Source: Mycolicibacterium poriferae (GTDB lineage: Bacteria > Actinomycetota > Actinomycetes > Mycobacteriales > Mycobacteriaceae). Taken from it: DNA of 64,000 nt. A program made the translations under genes and the position numbers. Numbering within the stretch: position 1 is the first letter of the stretch; the number at the start of each line of letters is the position of its first letter. The stretch lies in NCBI RefSeq assembly GCF_010728325.1, contig NZ_AP022570.1, positions 2,728,001 through 2,792,000 on the forward strand, read 5' to 3'. The notes under the pieces were generated by a model that was not told the origin of the DNA, made no database searches, and saw nothing but the letters and a program-made list of their open reading frames with translations. This document shows positions 37,320-46,118 of the stretch, in pieces.

Positions 37320-38503
37320 CCGCGAGCGTCACCTCCGCCTCTGTGGTGCTGCCGATCGACGGGCAGCTCGACCGTTACCAGCTGAGCGAGCCGGGCGACT
37401 GGCGCCGGCCCCGCGCGCCCATCACGTCCCGGATCGCCTACGCGGCAGCGCATGTGGTGCCGAACGTGCTGGGCGACAACACGCCCGGTGCGCCCGCCGA
37501 CGTCGACTGGGACGCCACGCTGTCCTACCGTCACGAGCTGTGGTCCTACGGCCTCGGCGTCGCCGACGCGATGGACACCGCGCAGCGCGGCATGGGCCTG
37601 GACTGGAATGCGACCAGGGAGCTGATCACCCGCTCGGGACGTGAGGCCGCCGTGGTGGGGGGTCGGTTGGCCTGTGGTGCCGGCACCGACCAACTGGCGG
37701 CGCAGGATGTTCCCGCCGGGGCGCGCGGGCTGGCGGTCATCACCGATGCCTACCGGGAACAGATCGACGTGGTCACCGCAGCGGGGGCGAACGTGATCCT
37801 GATGGCGTCGCGCGCGCTGGCGCGGGTGGCCTCCTCGCCCGAGGACTATCTGTCGGTCTACGGCACCCTGCTCTCTGAAGCCGACCGTCCCGTGATTCTG
37901 CACTGGCTCGGGGAGATGTTCGATCCGGACCTGCGCGGCTATTGGGGAAGTGCCGACCTCTACAGTGCCACCGCGACATTCGAGGCGCTGGTACGGCAGT
38001 ACGCCGACAAGATCGACGGGGTGAAGGTGTCGCTGCTGGACGCCGCGCATGAGGTGGCACTGCGCCGCGCGCTACCCGAGGGCGTACGGCTCTACACCGG
38101 TGACGACTTCAACTATCCCGAGTTGATCATCGGCGACGGCCAGTATCATTCCGATGCGCTGCTGGGTGTCTTCGCGGCGATCTACCCGGCCGCCTCGACT
38201 GCGCTGCAACACCTGGACGCCGGCGACAGCGCCTTGGCCCGGCGGATTCTCGAGTCGACCGGGGCGCTCGGTCGGCATCTCTTCGCCGCGCCCACCTATT
38301 ACTACAAGACGGGTATCGCATTCCTGTCGTGGCTCAACGGCCACCAGCGCGGCTTCAGTCTGATCGGCGGGCTGGCCAGTGGGCGGTCGGTCGCCCACCT
38401 CAGCGAGGCCTTCGTTCTCGCGGACCGCGCCGGTCTGCTGGCTGATCCGGAGCTCGCCGCCGATCGGATGCGAACGTTCCTCGCGCTCAACGGAGTCGGC
38501 TGA
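37316..38503 (+). CDS. DUF993 family protein, predicted DHDPS-like TIM barrel aldolase
   Basis: 395 residues from GTG (VTASVTSASVVLPIDG), overlapping the oxidoreductase stop by GTGA. The DUF993 family (PF06187) is related to dihydrodipicolinate synthase/N-acetylneuraminate lyase barrels. KIDGVKVSLLD contains a Lys at the position where that superfamily forms its Schiff base, so aldol cleavage or dehydration of a keto-acid is plausible. No member function is known to me. YTGDDFNYPELI is a further conserved stretch. Confidence 0.8.
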   Translation: MTASVTSASVVLPIDGQLDRYQLSEPGDWRRPRAPITSRIAYAAAHVVPNVLGDNTPGAPADVDWDATLSYRHELWSYGLGVADAMDTAQRGMGLDWNATRELITRSGREAAVVGGRLACGAGTDQLAAQDVPAGARGLAVITDAYREQIDVVTAAGANVILMASRALARVASSPEDYLSVYGTLLSEADRPVILHWLGEMFDPDLRGYWGSADLYSATATFEALVRQYADKIDGVKVSLLDAAHEVALRRALPEGVRLYTGDDFNYPELIIGDGQYHSDALLGVFAAIYPAASTALQHLDAGDSALARRILESTGALGRHLFAAPTYYYKTGIAFLSWLNGHQRGFSLIGGLASGRSVAHLSEAFVLADRAGLLADPELAADRMRTFLALNGVG

Positions 38504-39339
38504 TGTCGGCCTGGTGTGACCGTCTGTCGTTGAACACCATGACCACGAAGGGCTGGACCCTGCGGGAAGCGGTCGAGGCCACCGCCGCGGCCGGTTTGCC
38601 TGCCATCGGGGTGTGGCGTGACCGGGTCGCCGAGGCCGGCGTCGACGAGGCCGCGAAGATCGTGCGTGACAACGGTCTTCGGGTTTCCACCTTGTGCCGG
38701 GGCGGCTTCCTGACCGGACTCGACGACCCCGGCGCCATTCTCGATGACAATCGGCGCGCGATCGACGAGGCCGCTGCGCTCGGCACCCACGAGCTGGTGA
38801 TGGTCGTCGGCGGGCTGGTCGGGCGTGATCTCGTCGGTGCCCGCGCGCGGGTAGCCGAGCGCCTCGCCGACCTCGTTCCCTACGCGGTCGAGCGTGACGT
38901 GCGGTTGGCGCTCGAACCGCTGCACCCCGTGTTCTGCGCCGAACGGGCAGTCATCAGCACGCTCGGCCAGGCGCTGGACCTGGCCACACCGTTCCCGGCG
39001 CATGCCGTCGGCGTCGTCATCGACACGTTCCACGTGTGGTGGGACCCCGGTCTGGCCGAATCGGTGGCCCGGGCCGGTGCCGCCGGCCGGATCAGCAGCT
39101 ACCAGATCTGCGACTGGCTGGTGCCGATGGCGGCCGATCCGCTGGTGTCGCGCGGCATGATGGGCGACGGCGTCATCGACTTCGCCGCGATCAGCGCGCT
39201 GGTCGATCAGGCCGGTTATCGGGGAGACATCGAGGTCGAGATCTTCAACGAAACCGTCTGGGCCACCGACGGCGTCGCGGTCTTGGAGACCATGAAGGAG
39301 CGCTACCGGGACCTGGTCTGGTCGTCACTGCAGAGCTGA
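38503..39339 (+). CDS. Sugar phosphate isomerase/epimerase (xylose-isomerase-like TIM barrel)
   Basis: 278 residues of the AP endonuclease 2 family (PF01261). Metal-ligand motifs are visible: LALEPLHP (Glu), VIDTFHVWWDP (Asp/His), and VEIFNETVW (Glu) near the C-terminus, with GDGVIDF. Such proteins isomerise or epimerise sugars or inosose. The ATG overlaps the DUF993 stop by 1 nt. With the two preceding genes it forms a pathway segment controlled by LacI. Confidence 0.86.
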   Translation: MSAWCDRLSLNTMTTKGWTLREAVEATAAAGLPAIGVWRDRVAEAGVDEAAKIVRDNGLRVSTLCRGGFLTGLDDPGAILDDNRRAIDEAAALGTHELVMVVGGLVGRDLVGARARVAERLADLVPYAVERDVRLALEPLHPVFCAERAVISTLGQALDLATPFPAHAVGVVIDTFHVWWDPGLAESVARAGAAGRISSYQICDWLVPMAADPLVSRGMMGDGVIDFAAISALVDQAGYRGDIEVEIFNETVWATDGVAVLETMKERYRDLVWSSLQS

Positions 39340-39402
39340 CCGGCACTGCGGGCGCGCCGGCGGTCGACGAGCGCGCGCGACGCGCCACGACACGCCGGCG
39401 CC

Positions 39403-39430
39403 GACTGCACAGACACGCGCCTTCGCGGGG
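39403..39430. repeat. Dispersed intergenic motif, copy 3 (convergent gap before echA16)
   Basis: Read on the reverse strand, CGCGAAGGCGCGTGTCTGCA matches the arm of the hairpin at 31932-31951 with few changes. The 101-nt gap between the convergent isomerase and echA16 genes is otherwise just GC-rich sequence with several short inverted repeats. Confidence 0.45.
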
Positions 39431-39440
39431 CGAAACGGGG

Positions 39441-40202
39441 TCAGCGCACCTGGGAGCGGCCGCGTTCGATGACCGAGCCGCGGCTGGCGGCGATGTCGTC
39501 GCCGCTGGTGGACTTCATCCACTCCCGCGCCGACGCGGCCTCCATCCACAGCCCTGAGCTGTTCTGGGCCTCGTCGATCTGGTGATACGACGCCATCAGC
39601 GCCCGCACCGCCTTCTGGTTGTTGCCGACGATCGACGTCGCGATCCGGCGCGCGGTGTCGAGCAGCTCGGCGTGCGGCACGACCTGGGTCACCAGCCCGG
39701 TGCGCAGTGCCTCGTCCGCCGACAGGTAGTCACCGGTCATGCTCATCCGCCGGGCCATACCGATCCCGACCTTCTGCGGCAGCCGCACCGACAGACCCCA
39801 GGTCGGCAGCAGACCGACCCGGGCGTGGGTGTCGGCGAAGCGCGCCTGGTCGGAGGCGATCAGGATGTCGCAGTACAGCGCGATCTCCAGGCCTCCGGTG
39901 ACGGCCGCACCGTTGATCGCGCCGATCACCGGCTTGGTCATCGGCGGCCACTTCGGGGAGATGTCGGGCAGCTCGGTGGTGTCGCCGAGTTCCTTGAGGT
40001 CCAGTCCGGCGCAGAACACCGGGTCGGCGCCGGTGAGGATGACGACGTCGACGTCGTCGTCGTTCTGGGCATCGCGCAGTGCCGCGAACAACCGGGTGCG
40101 CAGCGCCACCGACAGCGCGTTGCGGGCCCCGGGCCGATTCAGTGTCAGCGTGCGGATCCGGTCGGTGGTCTCGACCAGCAGGACATCGGACGTTTCGGTC
40201 AT
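39441..40202 (-). CDS. echA16: Crotonase-family protein, EchA16-like
   Basis: 253 residues of the enoyl-CoA hydratase/isomerase fold: FCAGLDLKELGD forms the oxyanion-hole segment, and AAVTGGLEIALYCDILIAS carries the first catalytic Glu. The position of the second catalytic Glu (the QPE motif of rat hydratase) reads ADTHARVG here, so a His replaces it and classic hydratase chemistry is doubtful. The position next to the dinF block matches M. tuberculosis echA16 (Rv2831). It may be an isomerase or have another crotonase activity. Confidence 0.85.
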   Translation of the reverse strand: MTETSDVLLVETTDRIRTLTLNRPGARNALSVALRTRLFAALRDAQNDDDVDVVILTGADPVFCAGLDLKELGDTTELPDISPKWPPMTKPVIGAINGAAVTGGLEIALYCDILIASDQARFADTHARVGLLPTWGLSVRLPQKVGIGMARRMSMTGDYLSADEALRTGLVTQVVPHAELLDTARRIATSIVGNNQKAVRALMASYHQIDEAQNSSGLWMEAASAREWMKSTSGDDIAASRGSVIERGRSQVR

Positions 40203-40246
40203 CCGCTCACCGTATCGACACCCGTCAAGCGCCTATCGTGGAGGTC

Positions 40247-40513
40247 ATGTGCCGAAACATCACCGAGCTGCGCGGGCTGCAACCGGCAGCCACCGCCGTG
40301 GAGATCGAGGCCGCGGCGCGCCAGTACGTCCGTAAGGTCAGCGGCATCACCAAGCCGTCGGCGGCCAATGTCGACGCGTTCGAGACCGCGGTCGCCGAGG
40401 TCACGGCGACCACGGAACGCTTGCTGGCCGGTCTGGCGCCGCGCAGGCAGCCACCGAAAACGGTTCCGCCGCTGCGCCGCCCGGAGGTCCGGGCACGGCT
40501 CGGCCTGGCGTGA
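40247..40513 (+). CDS. DUF2277 family protein
   Basis: 88 residues, MCRNITELRGLQPAATAVEIEAAARQYVRKVSG, seen here as the family start MCRNI-x-x-LR and ARQYVRK. The fold is predicted helical and the C-terminal half is basic and Pro/Arg-rich. Function is unknown. A GGAGG lies just before the ATG. It shares a GTGA overlap with the next gene and diverges from echA16. Confidence 0.8.
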   Translation: MCRNITELRGLQPAATAVEIEAAARQYVRKVSGITKPSAANVDAFETAVAEVTATTERLLAGLAPRRQPPKTVPPLRRPEVRARLGLA

Positions 40514-41145
40514 CCGGCGAGGTGAGACCGAGCTCCGGGCCGCTCGCGGGGCAGACTCCAGCGCCGGCCTCGACGCCGGCCTCGCGGCCGACTTCGGTGT
40601 TGACCCCCGCGCTCAAGGAATGGAGCGCGGCCATCCACGCGCTCCTCGACGGCAGGCAGACGCTTCTGCTGCGCAAGGGCGGCATCCACGAGAAGCGGTT
40701 CGAGGTCGCCGCGTCGCGATTCCTGCTGTTCCCGACGGTCGCACACAGCCACGCCGAGCGGGTGCGGCCCGAGCATCGCGACCTGCTGCAGGAGTCGGCG
40801 CGCGACAGCACCGACGACGAGGTGCTGGTGCGTGCCGGCGCCCGCGTGGTCGCCGTCGTGGAGGTCCGCCGACCGGAGAACCTCGAACAGCTCGCGTCGC
40901 TGCACATCTGGACCGACGAGTCGGTCCGCGCCGACCGGCTGGACTTTCGCCCCCGGCACCGGCTCACCGCCGTGGTGGTCTCGGCGGCGGAGTTGCGTGA
41001 GCCGGTGCGTGTGCAGCGCACGCCGGATCACCGCGGCTGCGCGAGTTGGGTCCAGCTGCCGGTGCGACCGGACTGGGCGGACCCGGTGCACGAGGAGACC
41101 GCCCTGGAGGGGATCGCCGACCGGGTGCGCAGCTCAGTCGGTTGA
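40510..41145 (+). CDS. DUF1802 family protein
   Basis: 211 residues. After a 30-residue Pro/Ala/Ser tail the family core appears: KEWSAAIHALLDGRQTLLLRKGGIHE and FEVAASRFLLFPTVAHSHAERVRP, with key RKGGIHE and FLLFPT. No activity is established for DUF1802. It is co-translated with the DUF2277 gene. Its last 12 nt overlap the convergent hydrolase gene. Confidence 0.8.
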   Translation: MTGEVRPSSGPLAGQTPAPASTPASRPTSVLTPALKEWSAAIHALLDGRQTLLLRKGGIHEKRFEVAASRFLLFPTVAHSHAERVRPEHRDLLQESARDSTDDEVLVRAGARVVAVVEVRRPENLEQLASLHIWTDESVRADRLDFRPRHRLTAVVVSAAELREPVRVQRTPDHRGCASWVQLPVRPDWADPVHEETALEGIADRVRSSVG

Positions 41146-42807
41146 CGGTGGCCGGGTGTCAGCCGGCAGCACCAGACGTGTTTCACCACCCAGGTGCACG
41201 GTGTGACGTGCCGTCGCCAGCGCGGTGCCGGTCGCGACGGATTCGCCGGTGCCCAGGTTGCGCACGAAACGCGGGTGCGACCCGCCCGCGATCAGCACCC
41301 GGATCCGGGATCCTGCCGGAAAGGTGTGTGCGACGGCGTCGAGTTCGAGGCGCACCGTGCCGGTGTCGGGTGCTGAAGCCAGGTAGCCGTCGCTGATGTT
41401 GCGCGACCGGCCCTGCGCGTCCACCTGGCTGACCCGGACGAACAGATCGTTGTTCGGGTTGGTGCAGGAGTGTGACAGTTCCACGACGGGGGCGCCGACG
41501 ACACACAGGTCGGTGGGCAGCGGCGTGCTGGTGAAGGTCAGCACGTCGGCGCGGCGCGCCAGTTCGGTGTCGTCGCGGTAGCCGCCGACGGGGGACAGCA
41601 GCCGTCCTCCGACCGTCGGGGTCGGGTCGGCGGGGTTGTACACGAAGACCTCGCCACCGCCCCGAGCCGGTGCAGCAGCGGCCAGGGCACCGCCGGGCTG
41701 CAGGTACAGCACCTGCTCGGGCATCGGCGGCGGCCAGTCGGCGAGCTCCAGCCAGCCCTGCCCGCCGACATGCACCCGTACCGGACTGGGACGTCGGGAA
41801 GGCTGGTCGCCCAGATGCGTGCCGAGCCAGTCCAGCGTCTCCCGGATGACCGTGGGCGCGGCCTTGGTCATCATGTGTCCGTGGGTCCACGGTCCGACGG
41901 TCAACCCGACGGGCACGTCGCGGTCGCGCAACCTGGCGAACTGGGTCAGCGTCTGTTCGAGGAACAGGTCCTGCCAACCGGACAGCAGCAGCACCGGAAT
42001 GTCGGTGCGCTCCAGGGCCTCTCGCAGATGCAGCCGCGTCCAGAACTCGTCGTCGGCGTCGGGGTGCTCGAGCCAGGACTCGAACCACAACGCACCGTCA
42101 CCGAGCAACGCGCGGCTCGATTCGCCCAGCGGCAGTCCGTAGGACGCGCGCGTCACACGGCGTTGCGCCCGCGCCTGGCGCAGCAGCGTCAGCAGTCGGT
42201 TGGGATCTTCCTGGTGTGCGACCAGGTCGCTCCAGCCGAGGAAGTCGTTGAGGCCGAACGACCCCGTGCCCCAGCGTGGCCCGCTGACGTCGTGCGGGCC
42301 GACGGTGATCACGGCCGCCTTCATCTCGGGTGGGGGATCGCTGAGCAGCGCCCACTGGGTGAAGCCCAGATACGACAGCCCGACAGTGCCGAAGGTGCCG
42401 GTGAACCAGGTTTGTTCGCGCAGCCACGCGACGGTGTCGGCGCCGTCGGGGATCTCGTGCACCATGGGCGAGAACTCGCCGCCCGAACCGAACGTGCCCC
42501 GCACGCTCTGCACCAGCACGTGATAGCCGCGGGCGGCGTAGACCGAGCCGAACAGCGCCGCGAACGGGAAGCTGCGCCCGTAGGGGCCACGCACCAGCAG
42601 TGTGCCGGCCGGGGTGGCGAGCTGCGGCTCGTAGTGGTCGGCGATCAGGTCGACGCCGTCGCGCATCGGAACACGCAGGCCGCGGTGGACGGCCACCTCG
42701 GCCGTGGGTGACGGCACCCCCAGCAGCGCCCCGAGCGCGCGCCGGGCGGCGCTCGCGAGGCCGGGCCGGGTCGAGGGGGTGGTCTCGGCGTCGGTGGGGG
42801 CGCTCAT
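41134..42807 (-). CDS. CocE/NonD (X-Pro dipeptidyl-peptidase-like) hydrolase
   Basis: 557 residues. The N-terminal alpha/beta hydrolase domain has the nucleophile in GLSYLGF (S145), DGVDLIADHYEP near the start and the His-bearing GPWTHGH. The C-terminal jelly-roll domain (PepX_C, PF08530) follows from about 300. Family members cleave esters or acyl-peptides, cocaine esterase being the best known. The M. tuberculosis homologue is in the Rv2800 position. A KstR-type palindrome lies upstream of the adjacent same-strand gene, hinting at sterol-linked expression. Confidence 0.86.
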   Translation of the reverse strand: MSAPTDAETTPSTRPGLASAARRALGALLGVPSPTAEVAVHRGLRVPMRDGVDLIADHYEPQLATPAGTLLVRGPYGRSFPFAALFGSVYAARGYHVLVQSVRGTFGSGGEFSPMVHEIPDGADTVAWLREQTWFTGTFGTVGLSYLGFTQWALLSDPPPEMKAAVITVGPHDVSGPRWGTGSFGLNDFLGWSDLVAHQEDPNRLLTLLRQARAQRRVTRASYGLPLGESSRALLGDGALWFESWLEHPDADDEFWTRLHLREALERTDIPVLLLSGWQDLFLEQTLTQFARLRDRDVPVGLTVGPWTHGHMMTKAAPTVIRETLDWLGTHLGDQPSRRPSPVRVHVGGQGWLELADWPPPMPEQVLYLQPGGALAAAAPARGGGEVFVYNPADPTPTVGGRLLSPVGGYRDDTELARRADVLTFTSTPLPTDLCVVGAPVVELSHSCTNPNNDLFVRVSQVDAQGRSRNISDGYLASAPDTGTVRLELDAVAHTFPAGSRIRVLIAGGSHPRFVRNLGTGESVATGTALATARHTVHLGGETRLVLPADTRPPSTD

Positions 42808-42842
42808 TTGCGACAGGCTACCGAGGCGCGCCTGCTCGCCGA

Positions 42843-43427
42843 TCAATAGATGTAGAACGGGCTCAGTTCATGCGCGCGCTGCAGGTTGGTCTGCATGCAG
42901 TCCGGGTCGGGCTCGGAGTAGATCGGCGAGTAGAACAGTGACTGCTGGATGACGCCGTAGCTGGTCTTGAAGGCCACCATGCAGGTGATCCACCAGCGGT
43001 TGTTCCAGTCGGTGGGCTTCATCACCCAGTACTGCGCCGCGCGGTGGCCGTTGATGTCGAGTTCGATCGCATCGGGTGGCAAGGTCTGTTCGAAGGTGCG
43101 CCAGACGAACGCCTCGACTGCCATCTGGTAGTTCCCGGCGTCGTATTTGCAGCGCAGACTGTCCTCGGGCGTGGGCGGGGTGAAGGCCAGGCCGATGCGC
43201 TGCACCACGTTCAGCGGGATGTCTCGGCAGGGATCGAACGGATCCGGGTCGACGAGGTCGATCACCGGATACTTGATGGTCGTCGACACCGCCGGCAACG
43301 GCGCGCCGGTCGCACGCAGTTCGACGCGGTCGCCGGCCACCGGGCCGGCCGGAGTCGTCTGCCAGACCACCACCACCGCGGCGACCAGCGCGCACAGCGC
43401 CGAGAAGAGCCGCAGCTTGGCGACCAT
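42843..43427 (-). CDS. Secreted/membrane-anchored DUF3558-like protein (Rv2799-like)
   Basis: 194 residues with an N-terminal uncleaved or signal helix LRLFSALCALVAAVVVVW and four later cysteines, including DPFDPCRDIP and WWITCMVAF. The pattern DPC...L...G with spaced Cys matches the DUF3558 family of mycobacterial exported proteins. It lies upstream of the CocE gene on the same strand with a 35-nt gap. The KstR-type palindrome lies about 104 nt before its start. Confidence 0.78.
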   Translation of the reverse strand: MVAKLRLFSALCALVAAVVVVWQTTPAGPVAGDRVELRATGAPLPAVSTTIKYPVIDLVDPDPFDPCRDIPLNVVQRIGLAFTPPTPEDSLRCKYDAGNYQMAVEAFVWRTFEQTLPPDAIELDINGHRAAQYWVMKPTDWNNRWWITCMVAFKTSYGVIQQSLFYSPIYSEPDPDCMQTNLQRAHELSPFYIY

Positions 43428-43530
43428 CGCACCCCCTCGAGGTTCCGGGCCGGTCACGTGTCCGGTCCCGCTCGCATCGTCCGTCCTGCGGGGCAGTGTA
43501 ACGGCCGCCACGCGCCGGGGGACCGGAAGC

Positions 43531-43546
43531 CTAGAACACGTTCTAG
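43531..43546. promoter_or_regulatory. KstR-type operator palindrome
   Basis: CTAGAACACGTTCTAG is a perfect inverted repeat of 7 nt around AC and fits the published KstR pattern TnnAACnnGTTnnA. KstR is the TetR-family repressor of cholesterol catabolism genes. The site is in the divergent region between the DUF3558/CocE pair and the metallophosphoesterase gene. Confidence 0.7.
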
Positions 43547-43575
43547 TTGCCCGGCGAACGTGCGGCGAGCGCGTG

Positions 43576-44553
43576 ATGAGCGCACCAGTACCCTGGTCTG
43601 TTGTGACCAGTGACGACCGACGTCCGACGCTGTGGGCGGTCAGCGACCTCCACACCGGACACACCGGCAACAAGCCTGTGGCTGAGTCGCTGCATCCTGC
43701 CTCACCTGAGGACTGGTTGATCGTGGCCGGCGACGTCGCCGAACGCACCGACGAGATCCGGTGGGCACTGGACCTGCTGCGCAAGCGGTTCGCCAAGGTG
43801 ATCTGGGTGCCGGGCAACCACGAGCTGTGGACCACCAATCGCGACCCGATGCAGATCTTCGGTAAGGCGCGTTACGACTACCTCGTCAACATGTGCGACG
43901 AGATGGGCATCCTCACCCCGGAGCACCCCTATCCGGTGTGGACCGAGGAGGGAGGCCCGGCGACGCTCGTGCCGATGTTCCTGCTCTACGACTACTCGTT
44001 CCTGCCGCAGGGTGCGGGCACCAAGGCCGAGGGGTTGGCGATCGCCAAGGAGCGCAACATCGTCGGCACGGACGAATACCTTCTCTCGGCCGAGCCGTAC
44101 TCCACTCGCGACGCCTGGTGCCGCGAGCGGGTGGCCTACACCCGCAAGCGGCTCGAAGACCTGGACTGGATGACGCCGACCATCCAGATCAACCACTTCC
44201 CGATGGTCCGTGAACCCTGTGACGCGATGTTCTACCCGGAGTTCGCGCTATGGTGCGGCACGACGGCGACCGCTGACTGGCACACCCGCTACAACGCGCT
44301 CTGCTCGGTGTACGGACACCTGCACATCCCGCGCACCACCTGGTACGACGGGGTCCGCTTCGAGGAGGTTTCGGTCGGCTATCCCCGCGAGTGGCGCCGT
44401 CGCAGGCCCTACCGGTGGTTGCGGCAGATCCTTCCGGATCCCAAGTACGCGCCCGGCTATCTCAACGAGTTCGGCGGGCATTTCCAGATCACCCAGGAAA
44501 TGCGTGATCACGCAGCCAAGGTGCAACAGCGGATCGTGAGCAGGCGGGCATGA
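43576..44553 (+). CDS. Metallophosphoesterase (Rv2795c-like)
   Basis: 325 residues with the calcineurin-like metal motifs AVSDLHTGH, IVAGDVAE, PGNHELW and the late YGHLH. The substrate is unknown. ATG 43576 gives a length close to the M. tuberculosis homologue; GTG 43603, giving MTSDDRRPTLW, is a real alternative. Its stop overlaps pptT by ATGA, so the two genes are linked, as in M. tuberculosis, where the homologue of this protein affects PptT function. Confidence 0.88.
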   Translation: MSAPVPWSVVTSDDRRPTLWAVSDLHTGHTGNKPVAESLHPASPEDWLIVAGDVAERTDEIRWALDLLRKRFAKVIWVPGNHELWTTNRDPMQIFGKARYDYLVNMCDEMGILTPEHPYPVWTEEGGPATLVPMFLLYDYSFLPQGAGTKAEGLAIAKERNIVGTDEYLLSAEPYSTRDAWCRERVAYTRKRLEDLDWMTPTIQINHFPMVREPCDAMFYPEFALWCGTTATADWHTRYNALCSVYGHLHIPRTTWYDGVRFEEVSVGYPREWRRRRPYRWLRQILPDPKYAPGYLNEFGGHFQITQEMRDHAAKVQQRIVSRRA

Positions 44554-45227
44554 TCGCCGCCACCCTGCTGGCCGGGGTGCTGCCCGGTTCGATCAACGCC
44601 CTGGCGGCCGCCGAGCTGTACACCGACCCCAAGGAACTCGCTCCGCTGCCTGAAGAGGAGCCGCTGATCGCCAAGTCGGTTCCCAAGCGGCGCAACGAGT
44701 TCATCACCGTGCGGTACTGCGCCCGTCAGGCCCTGGTTGATCTCGGTGCCGACCCTGTCCCCATCCTGAAAGGGGAGAAGGGCGAACCCTGTTGGCCTGA
44801 CGGCATTGTCGGCAGCCTGACGCACTGTGAAGGATTTCGCGGTGCTGCGGTGGGCCGCCGCGAAGAGGTGCGGTCCGTCGGGATCGACGCCGAGCCGCAC
44901 GACGTGTTGCCCAACGGGGTGCTCGACGCGATCAGCCTGCCCGTCGAACGGCACGAGCTCGCCGCGTTGCCCGACGACGTGCACTGGGACCGGGTGTTGT
45001 TCTGTGCCAAGGAAGCGACCTACAAAGCGTGGTACCCCTTGACGCGACGGTGGTTGGGCTTCGAGGACGCACACATCCGCTTCGATGTCGACGGGTCCGG
45101 ACACGCGGGGACGTTCACGTCCCAGATCCTGATCGACCCGGAAGCGCTGTCGGGTCAGCCGCTGACGGCGCTGACGGGTCGGTGGTCGGTGCGCAACGGG
45201 ATCGCGTTGACGGCGATCGTGCTGTGA
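44550..45227 (+). CDS. pptT: 4'-phosphopantetheinyl transferase PptT
   Basis: A 225-residue Sfp-type enzyme that arms acyl and peptidyl carrier proteins for mycolate, PDIM and mycobactin synthesis. The motifs are SVGIDAEP for the Mg ligand Asp and [13 protein letters not shown] for the KEAxYK signature. [15 protein letters not shown] is the CoA-binding segment. It is coupled on both sides: ATGA with the phosphoesterase and GTG-overlap with truB. Confidence 0.95.
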   Translation: MIAATLLAGVLPGSINALAAAELYTDPKELAPLPEEEPLIAKSVPKRRNEFITVRYCARQALVDLGADPVPILKGEKGEPCWPDGIVGSLTHCEGFRGAAVGRREEVRSVGIDAEPHDVLPNGVLDAISLPVERHELAALPDDVHWDRVLFCAKEATYKAWYPLTRRWLGFEDAHIRFDVDGSGHAGTFTSQILIDPEALSGQPLTALTGRWSVRNGIALTAIVL

Positions 45228-46117
45228 CGGCGGTGCCACCGGGCCTGGTGGTGGTCGACAAGCCCGGCGGGATGACCAGTCACGACGTCGTCGGCCGGTG
45301 CCGGCGGTTGTTCGGCACCCGCAAGGTCGGGCACGCGGGCACTCTGGATCCGATGGCCACCGGCGTGCTCGTGGTCGGCGTGGAACGCGCCACCAAGATC
45401 CTCGGTCTGCTGACGGCCACGGCGAAGTCGTATTCGGCGACGATCCGGCTCGGCGAGGCGACGACCACCGAAGATGCTGAAGGCGAACTCGTGCAACGCG
45501 TTTCGGCTGTCGCTGTGACCAACGACCACATCGCGGCCGCTGTCGCTGCGCTACGCGGCGACATCGAGCAGGTTCCGTCAGCCGTGAGCGCCATCAAGGT
45601 GGACGGTAAGCGGGCCTACCGGATGGTGCGCGAGGGTGAGATGCCCGAACTGTCACCCCGCCCGGTGCGGATCGACCGTTTCGAGGTGCTCGCGGTGCAC
45701 CGGGACCGCCCGAATGAGGTCGTCGACGTCGACGTCGAGGTCGACTGCTCCAGCGGCACCTACATTCGGGCACTGGCTCGCGACGTCGGGGGAGCACTGG
45801 GCGTCGGTGGTCACCTCACGGTGCTGCGGCGCACCCGGGTCGGCGATTTCGGCCTCGAGCATGCCCGGACACTGGAGCAGCTCGCCGAGGCGCCGGAACT
45901 GTCCTATTCCCTCGACGAGGCGTGCCTGCGGGCTTTTCCACGCCGTGACCTCACCGCGGCCGAGGCCATCGACGCCGGCCACGGACGTCCGCTCACGCCC
46001 GCCGGCATCCCCGGTGTCTACGCCGCGGCGGCCCCCGACGGCACCGTGATGGCGCTGTTGCAAGACGCCGGAGCGAAGACCAAGTCGGTGGTGGTGATCC
46101 GGCCGGCGACGCTGTGA
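45224..46117 (+). CDS. truB: tRNA pseudouridine-55 synthase
   Basis: 297 residues. The catalytic Asp (D42) is in [24 protein letters not shown] and [15 protein letters not shown] complete the TruB signatures. The C-terminal PUA-like segment is the short actinobacterial form. GTG start inside the last codons of pptT. It modifies U55 of the T-loop of tRNAs. Confidence 0.95.
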   Translation: MTAVPPGLVVVDKPGGMTSHDVVGRCRRLFGTRKVGHAGTLDPMATGVLVVGVERATKILGLLTATAKSYSATIRLGEATTTEDAEGELVQRVSAVAVTNDHIAAAVAALRGDIEQVPSAVSAIKVDGKRAYRMVREGEMPELSPRPVRIDRFEVLAVHRDRPNEVVDVDVEVDCSSGTYIRALARDVGGALGVGGHLTVLRRTRVGDFGLEHARTLEQLAEAPELSYSLDEACLRAFPRRDLTAAEAIDAGHGRPLTPAGIPGVYAAAAPDGTVMALLQDAGAKTKSVVVIRPATL

Positions 46118-46118
46118 G

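Noticed and set aside
40225..41091. Reverse-strand frame opposite the DUF2277 and DUF1802 genes
   Set aside because: The forward-strand products match known families and the overlapping reverse frame does not.
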